Origin: Actinomycetes bacterium
Lineage (GTDB): Bacteria; Actinomycetota; Acidimicrobiia; Acidimicrobiales; RAAP-2
Direction: 5' to 3'
Length of the DNA stretch: 45,207 nucleotides
NCBI GenBank assembly: GCA_021844425.1
Contig: JAKBTL010000081.1
Location: 1 to 45,207 of the forward strand
In this document: positions 17,153-24,610 of the stretch, piece after piece
How the letters are laid out: the number at the start of each line of letters is the position of its first letter
Position numbering within the stretch: the stretch's first letter is position 1
Notes under the pieces: generated by a model
Database searches by the model: none
The model's input: only the letters and a program-made list of their open reading frames with translations
Told to the model about the DNA's origin: nothing
Translations under genes and position numbers: made by a program

Positions 17153-18118
17153 GTGTCTGAACGATCCCGCGGTCTTCCCCGTAGGTCGTGCCTCTCCACC
17201 CCGGGCGCGGCCGACAAGTTCCTTGCCAAGGCACCGACGGTGACCGCCGACATGACGTTCCTCGATCTCGAGGACTCCGTCGCGCCGGCAGAGAAGGTGC
17301 CGGCGCGACGGAAGGTCGTCGACGCCATCAAGAACCTCCGATGGGACGATCGCGTGCTGTGCGTGCGGGTGAACGGCTGGGACACCGAGTGGACCTACGG
17401 AGACGTGATCGAGGTGGTCGGCAGCGCCGGGGAGCGCCTCGACGAGGTCATGCTGCCGAAGGTCCAGTCTGCGGCCGAGGTGGTCGCGCTCGACCTGCTG
17501 CTCACGCAGGTCGAGAAGAATTGCGGGCTTCCAGTCGGCCATGTCGGCATCGAGGCGCAGATCGAGACCACCCGCGGTCTCATCAACGTCGAGGAGATCT
17601 GCGCCGCCTCGCGCCGCCTCGAGACCATCATCTTCGGCCCTGCCGATTTCGCTGCGTCGATGGAGATGCCGGTCCTCACCGGCGGGGTCGCGATCCCCGA
17701 GTACCCAGGGGACCACTTCCACTATGTCTTCTCGAAGATCCTGATGGCCGGCCGCGCGAACGGTCTGCAGGTGATCGACGGCCCGTACCTCTACGTGCGC
17801 GATCTCGACGGGCTCCGGGAGTTCTCGCAGCGCACGCGGGTCCTCGGTTTCGACGGCAAGTGGGCGCTCACGCCCGACCAGGCCGCGGTGCTGAACGAGG
17901 TGTACTCGCCGACCCAGGAGCAGTTCGACCACGCCTGGGACATTCTCGAGGCCTACCGAAAGGCCACTGAGCAGGAGCGAAGGGGCGCGGTGATGTTCGG
18001 CGACGAGATGATCGACGAAGCGAGCCGGAAGATCGCGCACAAGTTCGTCGCCCGCGGCGAGCGTGCCGGTCTGCGCCGCTCGGGGGCCGGCTCCGACGAG
18101 CTAGCCGGAGGATCCTGA
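17153..18118 (+). CDS. CitE-like CoA-ester lyase, malyl-CoA/beta-methylmalyl-CoA lyase type
   Basis: This HpcH/HpaI-aldolase-fold protein of about 321 residues has RRSCLSTPG, FLDLEDSVAP, RVNGWDTEWTYGDV, IMLPKV-type EVMLPKVQSA, GIEAQIETTRGL (metal Glu), FGPADFAAS, GLQVIDGPY and GDEMIDEASRK. These match the CitE-like lyase encoded with mcd and the MaoC hydratase in actinobacterial ethylmalonyl-CoA clusters. It would split beta-methylmalyl-CoA into glyoxylate and propionyl-CoA and/or handle malyl-CoA. GTG 17153 is the likeliest start; no ribosome site is seen. Its last 18 bp overlap the 3' end of the convergent mcd. Confidence 0.82.
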   Translation: MSERSRGLPRRSCLSTPGAADKFLAKAPTVTADMTFLDLEDSVAPAEKVPARRKVVDAIKNLRWDDRVLCVRVNGWDTEWTYGDVIEVVGSAGERLDEVMLPKVQSAAEVVALDLLLTQVEKNCGLPVGHVGIEAQIETTRGLINVEEICAASRRLETIIFGPADFAASMEMPVLTGGVAIPEYPGDHFHYVFSKILMAGRANGLQVIDGPYLYVRDLDGLREFSQRTRVLGFDGKWALTPDQAAVLNEVYSPTQEQFDHAWDILEAYRKATEQERRGAVMFGDEMIDEASRKIAHKFVARGERAGLRRSGAGSDELAGGS

Positions 18119-19690
18119 CCGCGCGACGAGGCCCCGTGCGATCACCTTCAGGGCCAGCGTCTCGTCGGCCCCTTCGAAGATCGACAATACGCGTGCGTCC
18201 ACGAAGTACCGGCTCACGGGGTACTCCTCGGCGTACCCCATGCCGCCGTGGATCTGCATCGCCTCGCGCGTGACCCACTCCGCCGCCCGGCACACGTAGG
18301 CCTTCGCCATCGAAGCCTCGAGCGCGCCTTCGCCCTTGGCCATCAGCCGCGCGACTTCGTAGGAGAACTGCCGCGAAGCCTGGATGAGCACCGCCATGCG
18401 CGCGAGCTTCACTCTCGTGAGCTGGTAGTCGAGGATCGACTTGCCGAACACCCTGCGCTCGCGTGCGTACGCGATCGCAGCCTCGTACGCAGCTTGCATG
18501 ACCCCCACGGCTCGAGCCACCGTCTGGAGGCGCCCGTTCTCGAAGCCTTGCATTTGCAGGTAGAAGCCCCGTCCGAGCCCGTCGTCTCCTCCGACGAGGT
18601 TCTCCTGTGGGACGAGCCAGTTCTCGAACGCGAGCTCGTACGAGTGCATGCCGCGGTACCCGAGAGTGTCGATCGGTCGGCCCTCGAGCTTCCCGCCGAG
18701 CCCGCCGGTCTGGCGCAGTGCGAATCCCCTGCCTGTCGCCTGCTCCTTGTCGACGACGAAGAGCGAGAGCCCGCGGTGGCCCTTCGAGCGGTCGGGGTCG
18801 CTGCGCGCGAGCAGCATGAGCACGTCGGCTCGTGCTGCGAACGTGCACCACGTCTTCACGCCGTTCACCGCCCAGCCGGAGGCCGTCGGGGAAGCAGAGG
18901 TCATGATGCCTGCAACGTCGGACCCGTAGTCCGGCTCGGTGACGGCAACCGCGGCGAGGAGCTCTCCGCTCGCGATCTTGGGGAGCCAGCGGCGCTTCTG
19001 CTCCTCGGTTCCTCCGCGCACCAACGCTCGGGTGAGGATCTCGGGCCTGGTGATGAGCGAGCCGCCGATGCCGAGCGATCCCCACGACAGCTCCTCGGTG
19101 GCCACGACCATCCCCATGTAGTCGCTCTCGCCGCCCGACGCGAAGCCCCCGTACTCCTCGGGCACCGACAGCCCGAACGCGCCGAGGTCGGCCAGGCCGC
19201 TCACGATCGATTCGGGGATGTCGGAGTTGGTGCGATGCACGCGCTCGGCGTGCGGCCGGATCTCGTTCTCCGCGAACCGGTGGAACGTCTCTCGGGCGAG
19301 CTCGAGCTCCTCGGAGAGGTGGCGCGGGCCCTCCACGCCGCAGAGCGCGGCGAGCGTCTCGGGATCCCGGTGGGCGGCGACGAGGTCGTCCGCTGGGTCG
19401 AGGAGGTCTTCGCCGGAGCGCCACGCTGCCGACCGCCCGGCGATCTTGGCCCTGAGATCGGCCAGGACGTCTGCGACGAACGCGGATGCAAGACGTGCCT
19501 CGACCTCGCCGTGGCGGCCGTAGTCGAGGGCTGCCCGGGCCGTCGCGACCGCGGCCGCTGCGTGCGCGACGTCGTAGGCGACGACCTGGGCATCGTCGAC
19601 GCCGATCTCCGCGAGTGCGCCGACTGCGCGCGCGACCACCTGCTCGGCGCACTGCAGGGCGTCAGCAGCCCGGTCGAGCCCCATGCTCAC
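18101..19690 (-). CDS. mcd: (2S)-methylsuccinyl-CoA dehydrogenase
   Basis: This 529-residue FAD-dependent acyl-CoA dehydrogenase carries the extra N-terminal helical domain (about 1-130) that marks methylsuccinyl-CoA dehydrogenase. GRPIDTLGYRGMHSYELAFENWLVP, QMQGFENGRLQTVARAVGVMQAAYE and IHGGMGYAEEYPVSRYFVDARVLSIFEGADE are characteristic of the group; EGADE supplies the catalytic Glu region. It oxidises (2S)-methylsuccinyl-CoA to mesaconyl-CoA in acetyl-CoA assimilation. GTG 19690 overlaps the stop of the upstream methyltransferase (GTGA); ATG 19684 is an alternative start. It is convergent with, and overlaps, the lyase gene. Confidence 0.87.
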   Translation of the reverse strand: MSMGLDRAADALQCAEQVVARAVGALAEIGVDDAQVVAYDVAHAAAAVATARAALDYGRHGEVEARLASAFVADVLADLRAKIAGRSAAWRSGEDLLDPADDLVAAHRDPETLAALCGVEGPRHLSEELELARETFHRFAENEIRPHAERVHRTNSDIPESIVSGLADLGAFGLSVPEEYGGFASGGESDYMGMVVATEELSWGSLGIGGSLITRPEILTRALVRGGTEEQKRRWLPKIASGELLAAVAVTEPDYGSDVAGIMTSASPTASGWAVNGVKTWCTFAARADVLMLLARSDPDRSKGHRGLSLFVVDKEQATGRGFALRQTGGLGGKLEGRPIDTLGYRGMHSYELAFENWLVPQENLVGGDDGLGRGFYLQMQGFENGRLQTVARAVGVMQAAYEAAIAYARERRVFGKSILDYQLTRVKLARMAVLIQASRQFSYEVARLMAKGEGALEASMAKAYVCRAAEWVTREAMQIHGGMGYAEEYPVSRYFVDARVLSIFEGADETLALKVIARGLVARSGSSG

Positions 19691-20328
19691 GGCACGCTAG
19701 CCTCCCGGCGCGCGAGCACGGTCACGAGGGGCGGCAGCACGATCGCGTCGTCCCCGGGGTCGACTTCCGTGAGCTCCTCGAGGTATGCGGCCACGGGTCC
19801 CGGGCCTGCGCCGGCCGGGGCCTCCGCCCACGCGTCGTCGAGCACGAGACCTGCCTCGCGGACGAGCGCGGGCAGCAGGGCGCCGACGTCAGGGTTGGGC
19901 ACGTCTGGCATCGACAGCGGCCGCCCGCCCACTCGGCCCGCCGACGTGATCGGCTCCTGTGCGACCACCCAGCCGCCAGGCCGGACCGCGGCGCGCATGC
20001 GTGCGAGCACTTTGACCGGATCGACCACGTGCAGCAGGAGGAACCTGCAGAAGGCAAGGTCGACAGGCTCGGGCAGCTGGAGGTCCTCTGCACGCTGGGT
20101 GATCGCGAGGACCTGCGTGTGCGCCGCCGCGGCGCGGGCGGTCTCGTCCCGAGCAGCGGGGTCGCTGTCGACCGCATACACGCGGCCGCTCCTGCCGACG
20201 ATCTCGGCGAGCGCCACGGCAACGTCGCCCGCTCCCGCACCGACGTCGACGACCCGCCATCCAGCCGCGACCCCGAGGCGGTCGATCGCGGTCGCGAGGG
20301 GACGGCGATAGACGTCGTTGCGAAGCAT
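19687..20328 (-). CDS. Class I SAM-dependent methyltransferase
   Basis: The 213-residue protein has motif I VVDVGAGAGDVAVALAE, then VYAVDSDPAA, the acidic loop AEDLQLPEPVDLAFCRFLLLHV and PGGWVVAQEP. This is the layout of small ubiquinone/menaquinone-type methyltransferases. The substrate is unknown. Its stop overlaps the mcd start (GTGA), so it is probably co-transcribed with mcd, although no methylation step is known in that pathway. Confidence 0.8.
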   Translation of the reverse strand: MLRNDVYRRPLATAIDRLGVAAGWRVVDVGAGAGDVAVALAEIVGRSGRVYAVDSDPAARDETARAAAAHTQVLAITQRAEDLQLPEPVDLAFCRFLLLHVVDPVKVLARMRAAVRPGGWVVAQEPITSAGRVGGRPLSMPDVPNPDVGALLPALVREAGLVLDDAWAEAPAGAGPGPVAAYLEELTEVDPGDDAIVLPPLVTVLARREASVP

Positions 20329-20352
20329 CTGCGCATCCTCGCGCAGCGCCGG

Positions 20353-20358
20353 TAGCCT
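20353..20358 (+). promoter_or_regulatory. -10 box of a leaderless promoter
   Basis: TAGCCT lies 8 bp before GTG 20367. No Shine-Dalgarno sequence is present. Confidence 0.4.
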
Positions 20359-20366
20359 GCAACGCC

Positions 20367-20801
20367 GTGAAGGTCACCATGCTGCTGTGCGACGCTGCGC
20401 AAGTCGCGGACGGGAAGCTCTACATCCTGGGAGGCGGGTGGTCGATGACCGGTCCCGACCCGGTGCCCTCCGCCGTCGCGCTCAAGATCGAGGTCGACTG
20501 GAACGAGGCGGACAGGACCCACCACTGGGAGCTCTTCCTCGAGGACGCCGACGGGCGCCCCGTGCTGGTGCAGACTCCCGAGGGCTCGCAGCCAGTGGAG
20601 GTCCGCGGCGAGTTCACGGTGACCCACCCGCCGACGGTGCCGGAAGGGTCCCCCATCGACGTCGCGCTGGCCGTCAACATGGGCCCGATCCCGCTTCCGC
20701 CGGGGGCCCGCTACACCTGGCGGCTCACCATCGACGGCGAGGCGCTTCCCGGCGCCGACCTCGGGTTCACGACCCGCCCTCGCCCTCCAGCCGCGCAGTA
20801 G
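20367..20801 (+). CDS. Conserved hypothetical protein (DUF6941-like)
   Basis: The 144-residue protein opens KVTMLLCDAAQVADGKLYILGGGWS. Beta-rich sequence follows, with ALKIEVDWNEADR, WELFLEDADG and a final YTWRLTIDGE strand. I recognise DAAQVADGKLYILGGGWS from a widespread actinobacterial family of unknown function. The predicted fold is a small beta-sandwich. The GTG start has a -10 box 8 bp upstream. It opens a run of same-strand genes leading to the MaoC hydratase. Confidence 0.75.
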   Translation: MKVTMLLCDAAQVADGKLYILGGGWSMTGPDPVPSAVALKIEVDWNEADRTHHWELFLEDADGRPVLVQTPEGSQPVEVRGEFTVTHPPTVPEGSPIDVALAVNMGPIPLPPGARYTWRLTIDGEALPGADLGFTTRPRPPAAQ

Positions 20802-20873
20802 GCGCAGCGATCCGTCGACGCGGCCGCGGCACGCGGGCTGGACGCGCCGTGACCGGCGTACTACACCCTCGGC

Positions 20874-21386
20874 ATGACCATCCATGAGCGGCCGTTCGGC
20901 CGGTGCTTCGAGGATTTCGTCGTCGGCGACGTCTACCGGCACTGGCCGGGCAAGACGATCACCGAGTACGACGACCATCTCTTCTGCATGATCACGATGA
21001 ACCACCACCCGCTGCACACGGACGCGTGGTTCGCCGAGCACGACGCCGTGCAGGGGCGCAACGTCGTCGTCGGGAACCTCGTCTACTCGCTCGCGCTTGG
21101 CATGAGCGTCCCCGACGTGAGCGGATCGGCGATCGCGAACCTCGAGGTGGAGTCACTCGTGCATCGCCATCCGACCTTCCATGGGGACACGATCTACGCG
21201 GAGACCGAGGTGGTCGACGCGGTGGAGTCGAAGTCGAAGGACGACCGCGGTGTGGTGACCGTGGAGACGAAGGCGTTCAACCAGCACGGTGACGAGGTGT
21301 GCTCCTTCCGCCGCAAGGTGATGGTCTGGAAACGAGCGGCGTTGCCTGAACGACGGCGTCCCTACGAACGTGATGTCTCCGCCTGA
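20874..21386 (+). CDS. MaoC-like dehydratase, probable mesaconyl-CoA hydratase
   Basis: This 170-residue single hot-dog hydratase has FEDFVVGDVYRHWPGKTITEYD, FCMITMNHHPLHTDAWFAE (catalytic His/Asp region), LALGMSVPDVS, HPTFHGDTIYAETEVVD and VTVETKAFNQHGDEVCSFRRKV. The last two blocks and NHHPLHTD match the MaoC partner of actinobacterial mcd clusters, which hydrates mesaconyl-CoA to beta-methylmalyl-CoA. With the dehydrogenase and lyase nearby it gives three consecutive ethylmalonyl-CoA pathway steps. TACACC lies 6 bp before the ATG, a possible leaderless promoter. Confidence 0.8.
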   Translation: MTIHERPFGRCFEDFVVGDVYRHWPGKTITEYDDHLFCMITMNHHPLHTDAWFAEHDAVQGRNVVVGNLVYSLALGMSVPDVSGSAIANLEVESLVHRHPTFHGDTIYAETEVVDAVESKSKDDRGVVTVETKAFNQHGDEVCSFRRKVMVWKRAALPERRRPYERDVSA

Positions 21387-22320
21387 GGGGGCTTGTCTCG
21401 GCGATCCCGCTCGTCGTGCGCCACGTGGCGAGCCGCCTTCACGAAGCGAGATCGGACGGCTCCGTCGAGGCGTCCTCCGCGGGTCCAGCGAGCTGTGGAG
21501 GGAATTCCCGTGGCGGGCGACCCGAGACCCGTGGCTCGTCCTGGTGAGCGAGGTGATGCTGCAACAGACCCAGGCTCGTCGGGTCGTCGACCCCTTCACT
21601 CGATTCGTCTCGCGGTTCCCGACGCCGGCTGCGTGCGCTGGCGCGGGCCCTGCAGAGGTGGTGAGGGCATGGGCAGGTCTGGGCTACAACCGCCGAGCGC
21701 TGAACCTCCACCGCACGGCCGCCGTCCTCGTCGAGCGCCACGCCGGACGAGTGCCTGACGACCTGGACGCATTGGTCGACCTCCCCGGCGTCGGCCCGTA
21801 CACGGCACGGGCGGTCCTCGCCTTCGCCTACGGACGCCCGGTCGGCGTCGTGGACAGCAACGTCATGAGGGTGCTCTCGCGCGCTGCGGCCGGCCGGGCG
21901 CTCGCCCCCAGGGAAGCCCAGCGGCTTGCCGACCGCTTGGTGCCGTCCTCCGACGCATGGAGGTTCAACCAGGCGCTCCTCGATCTGGGCGCGGGCCGCT
22001 GTACTGCGCGTGCACCTGGTTGCGGGAGCTGTCACCTGCTGGAGCAGTGCCGCTGGGCCCGGGCGCTGTCCGAGGCCGGTGCAGGCACCGACGTGGCGGA
22101 TCCCGCCGCGCTCCGGCGGCGACAGGGGCGGTTCGCCGGGTCGGACCGCCAGGGCCGTGGCCGGCTCGTCGGGGTACTTCGCGTCGCGCCGGTTCCGGTC
22201 GGGATGGTGGCGTCGGCGGCGGGGTGGCCCGACGACGAGCCACGTGCGCTGCGCGTCGCCGAAGCGCTCGTGGCCGAGGGCCTCGCGTCCTGGCGACAAG
22301 GCGCGCTTGCGCTGGCGTGA
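21370..22320 (+). CDS. mutY: A/G-specific adenine glycosylase
   Basis: This DNA glycosylase removes adenine paired with 8-oxoguanine. The 316-residue protein has SEVMLQQTQ (Glu 61), helix-hairpin-helix LPGVGPYTA (138-146), the catalytic Asp in VVDSNVMRVLSR (162) and a 4Fe-4S loop with C211-x6-C218-x2-C221-x5-C227. The C-terminal NUDIX-like 8-oxoG recognition domain is absent, as is common in actinobacteria. A short winged tail remains. GTG 21370 or ATG 21373 overlaps the end of the MaoC gene, so the two are probably co-transcribed. Confidence 0.9.
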   Translation: MMSPPEGACLGDPARRAPRGEPPSRSEIGRLRRGVLRGSSELWREFPWRATRDPWLVLVSEVMLQQTQARRVVDPFTRFVSRFPTPAACAGAGPAEVVRAWAGLGYNRRALNLHRTAAVLVERHAGRVPDDLDALVDLPGVGPYTARAVLAFAYGRPVGVVDSNVMRVLSRAAAGRALAPREAQRLADRLVPSSDAWRFNQALLDLGAGRCTARAPGCGSCHLLEQCRWARALSEAGAGTDVADPAALRRRQGRFAGSDRQGRGRLVGVLRVAPVPVGMVASAAGWPDDEPRALRVAEALVAEGLASWRQGALALA

Positions 22321-22393
22321 GCCCGGCGGGCGCCTCCATCGGGCGGATCTCTTCGACCGGAGCAGGGGCGGCCGCATCTGCAGGTGACCCGGC

Positions 22394-22399
22394 TACTGT
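22394..22399 (+). promoter_or_regulatory. -10 box of a leaderless promoter
   Basis: TACTGT lies exactly 6 bp before GTG 22406 and there is no Shine-Dalgarno sequence. Confidence 0.45.
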
Positions 22400-22405
22400 G
22401 CGGCG

Positions 22406-22954
22406 GTGCCGACCTTTCTCTCGACCGACATCGACGACGTCCTCATCGTCACCCCCGACGTCCACGGCGACGAGCGCGGCCGCTTCGTCGAGACCTACCG
22501 GCGTCAGTGGCTTCCGCTGGGGCGCGAGATGGTGCAGGCCAACCGCTCCGAGAAGCAGGCGGGGACGGTCGTCGGCCTCCACTACCACCTCCATCAGGCC
22601 GACTACTGGTACGTGCTTCGGGGCCGAGCCCGCGTCGTGCTGCACGACCTTCGCGAGGGTTCACCGACCGACGGCGTGACCGAGACGATCGTGCTCGACG
22701 GCGACGAGGACCGCGGGCTCTTCATCCCCCCGGGAGTGGCACACGGGTTCGCCGCGTTGAGCGACCTGCTCCTCTGGTACCTCGTGGACGGCTACTACAA
22801 CCCCGCCGACGAGCTCGGCTTGGCGTGGGACGACCCCGACGTCGGAGCTGACTGGGGTGTCGTGGACCCGGTGCTGTCGGCTCGAGATCGTGTAAATCCC
22901 CGCCGAGCGGGCATCGCCCCTGCACTCCGGCCCCGCTCCGGCTTACGTACCTGA
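22406..22954 (+). CDS. dTDP-4-dehydrorhamnose 3,5-epimerase-like cupin protein
   Basis: This 182-residue RmlC-type cupin has DVLIVTPDVHGDERGRFVETYRR, VVGLHYHLHQADYW (site of the catalytic His), RGRARVVLHDLREGS, IPPGVAHGFAALSD and YLVDGYYNPADELGLAWDDP. RmlC epimerises the 4-keto sugar on the way to dTDP-L-rhamnose. GLHYHLHQADYW departs from the usual GLHxQ motif, so a related sugar-nucleotide epimerase or isomerase is possible. No other rhamnose genes are in the window. The GTG start follows a -10 box by 6 bp. Confidence 0.8.
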   Translation: MPTFLSTDIDDVLIVTPDVHGDERGRFVETYRRQWLPLGREMVQANRSEKQAGTVVGLHYHLHQADYWYVLRGRARVVLHDLREGSPTDGVTETIVLDGDEDRGLFIPPGVAHGFAALSDLLLWYLVDGYYNPADELGLAWDDPDVGADWGVVDPVLSARDRVNPRRAGIAPALRPRSGLRT

Positions 22955-23043
22955 CCTGCGCGCCCGGCCTGCGCGCCCGGCTTGCGTACCTGACCTGCGC
23001 GCCCGGCCTGCGCGTCCGGCCTGCGCGTCCGGCCTGCGCGTCC
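22944..23043. repeat. Compound 13-bp repeat array
   Basis: There are many copies of ctgcgcgcccggc and ctgcgcgtccggc. A longer duplication containing cgtacctgacctgcgcgc is nested inside. It begins at the RmlC-like stop and ends just before the TetR stop, so it fills the whole convergent gap. Confidence 0.88.
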
Positions 23044-23058
23044 CACGTGTCGCGGCGG

Positions 23059-23658
23059 TCACCCCGCGCCGAGAAGGGCGAGGATCCCCGAGCGGAGGAC
23101 CTGACGAGCGGCACGCGCCGAAAGCCCGTGGCGTCGCAAACGATCCCAGGACTCCGCGCTGGTGAGCACGTCGATCCCAGCAAGGGCCGCAGAGCGCAGG
23201 CCGGTGGCCTTCGCCCGCAGCTCGGGTGCGAAGACTTTCGCGACGCGGTCCTTCTCCCACGCCTCAATCGCCATCCGCGCGTCGCGGATGCGATCGGAGT
23301 CGGGCTCCATGAGCCGCACCGCGCGCTGGAACGGCAGCAGCGCCTCGAGCGTGGTCGTCCGGCTTTCCACGAACAAGTCGACTCGCTTTGCCAGAGGGAG
23401 GGCGACGTCGACGTCCCTCGACGTTTCCCGTACCCACTCGTAGGTTCGCTCGGCTGCGTCGGCGTAGAGGCCCTCGATGTCGGCGAAGTGCTGGTAGACG
23501 GATCGAACCGAGACGCCCGCCCGGTCGGCGATCCGCTGCGCAGTCGGCGCGACGTCGCCCGCGGCGACGAGGTCGAGCAAGGCGCTGATGATCGCGTCCC
23601 GCGTCCTGAGGCCTCTCGCCCGCCTCCCGTCGATCTTGTCGATCTCGATGGCCACCAC
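23059..23658 (-). CDS. TetR/AcrR family transcriptional regulator
   Basis: The 199-residue protein has an N-terminal helix-turn-helix: GLRTRDAIISALLDLVAAGD, PTAQRIADRAGVSVRSVYQHFADIEGLYADAAE. The C-terminal ligand domain is unlike any effector class I know. The frame opens at 23709, but GTG 23658 is preferred because GGAGGA lies about 9 bases before it. TetR proteins often repress a divergent neighbour; the RodZ-like gene is divergent, 170 bp away. TAGCAT at 23709-23714 (minus strand) could be its -10. Confidence 0.85.
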   Translation of the reverse strand: MVAIEIDKIDGRRARGLRTRDAIISALLDLVAAGDVAPTAQRIADRAGVSVRSVYQHFADIEGLYADAAERTYEWVRETSRDVDVALPLAKRVDLFVESRTTTLEALLPFQRAVRLMEPDSDRIRDARMAIEAWEKDRVAKVFAPELRAKATGLRSAALAGIDVLTSAESWDRLRRHGLSARAARQVLRSGILALLGAG

Positions 23659-23814
23659 CGCGTTCTTTCCTCCGTTCCGGGAATGCCTGTGCAGAGTGAT
23701 TGAAAGCAAATGCTACAGGCAGCCGAGTGCGACCGGTGCCGCGCCGCAAGGCGGTCCGATCGGCGACGTGCCTGGGCGACTGGAGTCCTTCGGGCACCCG
23801 TTTCGCCGATCCTG

Positions 23815-23820
23815 TTATAT
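23815..23820 (+). promoter_or_regulatory. -10 box before the RodZ-like gene
   Basis: TTATAT lies 7 bp before ATG 23828. The intervening ggaggag could also act as a Shine-Dalgarno if transcription starts upstream. Confidence 0.4.
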
Positions 23821-23827
23821 GGAGGAG

Positions 23828-24550
23828 ATGAGAAGGGGTCGCTGGGAAGCCCGATCGGTCGCCGGGTACCGCCGGACCCTGGACGTGCTCGCGCGCCTCG
23901 GTGAGGACGAACGCGGCGCCGGGCGCTCTCGTGCACCGAAAGTCGGGGCCTCGCCTGGCACAGGCGCCGGCTCAGGCGCCGGCTCAGGCGCCGGCTCGGG
24001 CGCCGGTTCGGGCGCCGGCTCGGGCGCCGGGCACAGGAGGTCCGCAGTCCCCTCGCTCGTCGCGATGGAGCACCCGGCTCGGCGCGGCAGGTCCGTCGCC
24101 CTGCTCGCCGTGGTGCTCGTGCTGGTGGTGGCGGGGGTCGGCGCCTTCCTGGTCGTTCGCCTGCATCACGGAACCCGTCCGACGAAGCAGGCCGCGCGCT
24201 CGCTGTCGCACCCCACGGCGCCGACGACGCCGGCGACGACGCTCCCGTCCAGGTACGCCGCTGTGAGCGCCACCAGCTCGTCGGCCACGTACGCTCCCGG
24301 CACCGCGGCCTACTCCCTCCTCGTAGGAGCGACGACGTCGGATTGCTGGATGAGCGTGACGTCGTCGACGGGCACGACCGTGCTAGCGCAGACCTTCACG
24401 CCCGGCGCGACGGCGTCCGTCTCGCTCACCGGCCGTGCGACGATCGTGATCGGAGCCCCGGCGGCCGCCGAGCTGGAGATCGGGGGCATCCCACTGGTGC
24501 TCCCGAGCGGAGCCATCAGCCCGTTCACCATCACCCTCCTGCCGTCGTAG
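23828..24550 (+). CDS. RodZ-C-terminal-like membrane protein
   Basis: The protein of about 240 residues has a basic cytoplasmic N-terminus, a GAGS-repeat linker (about residues 45-68), a membrane helix (VALLAVVLVLVVAGVGAFLVV) and an extracytoplasmic domain. That domain, with SLLVGATTSDCWMSVTSSTG, VLAQTFTPGATASVSLTG, IVIGAPAAAELEIGGIPLVLP and FTITL, resembles the DUF4115 domain of RodZ. The N-terminal helix-turn-helix of true RodZ is missing, so this is a truncated relative. A role in cell shape is possible but unproven. The upstream frame continues to 23588 but would enter the TetR gene. Confidence 0.68.
   Translation: MRRGRWEARSVAGYRRTLDVLARLGEDERGAGRSRAPKVGASPGTGAGSGAGSGAGSGAGSGAGSGAGHRRSAVPSLVAMEHPARRGRSVALLAVVLVLVVAGVGAFLVVRLHHGTRPTKQAARSLSHPTAPTTPATTLPSRYAAVSATSSSATYAPGTAAYSLLVGATTSDCWMSVTSSTGTTVLAQTFTPGATASVSLTGRATIVIGAPAAAELEIGGIPLVLPSGAISPFTITLLPS
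23961..24030. repeat. 12-bp tandem repeat in the RodZ-like gene
   Basis: Six copies of caggcgccggct-type units encode a GAGS linker. The unit is a multiple of three and stays in frame. Confidence 0.9.
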
Positions 24551-24610
24551 CGGCGCATCCATGGACCCCTCGGAACCGGCTGGTGCACGCGGGACGAGGC
24601 CCCCTGCGGG

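Noticed and set aside
18248-20311. Plus-strand open frame of 687 codons
   Set aside because: Shadow of mcd and the following methyltransferase. Composition is typical of a GC-rich antisense frame and no motif is present.
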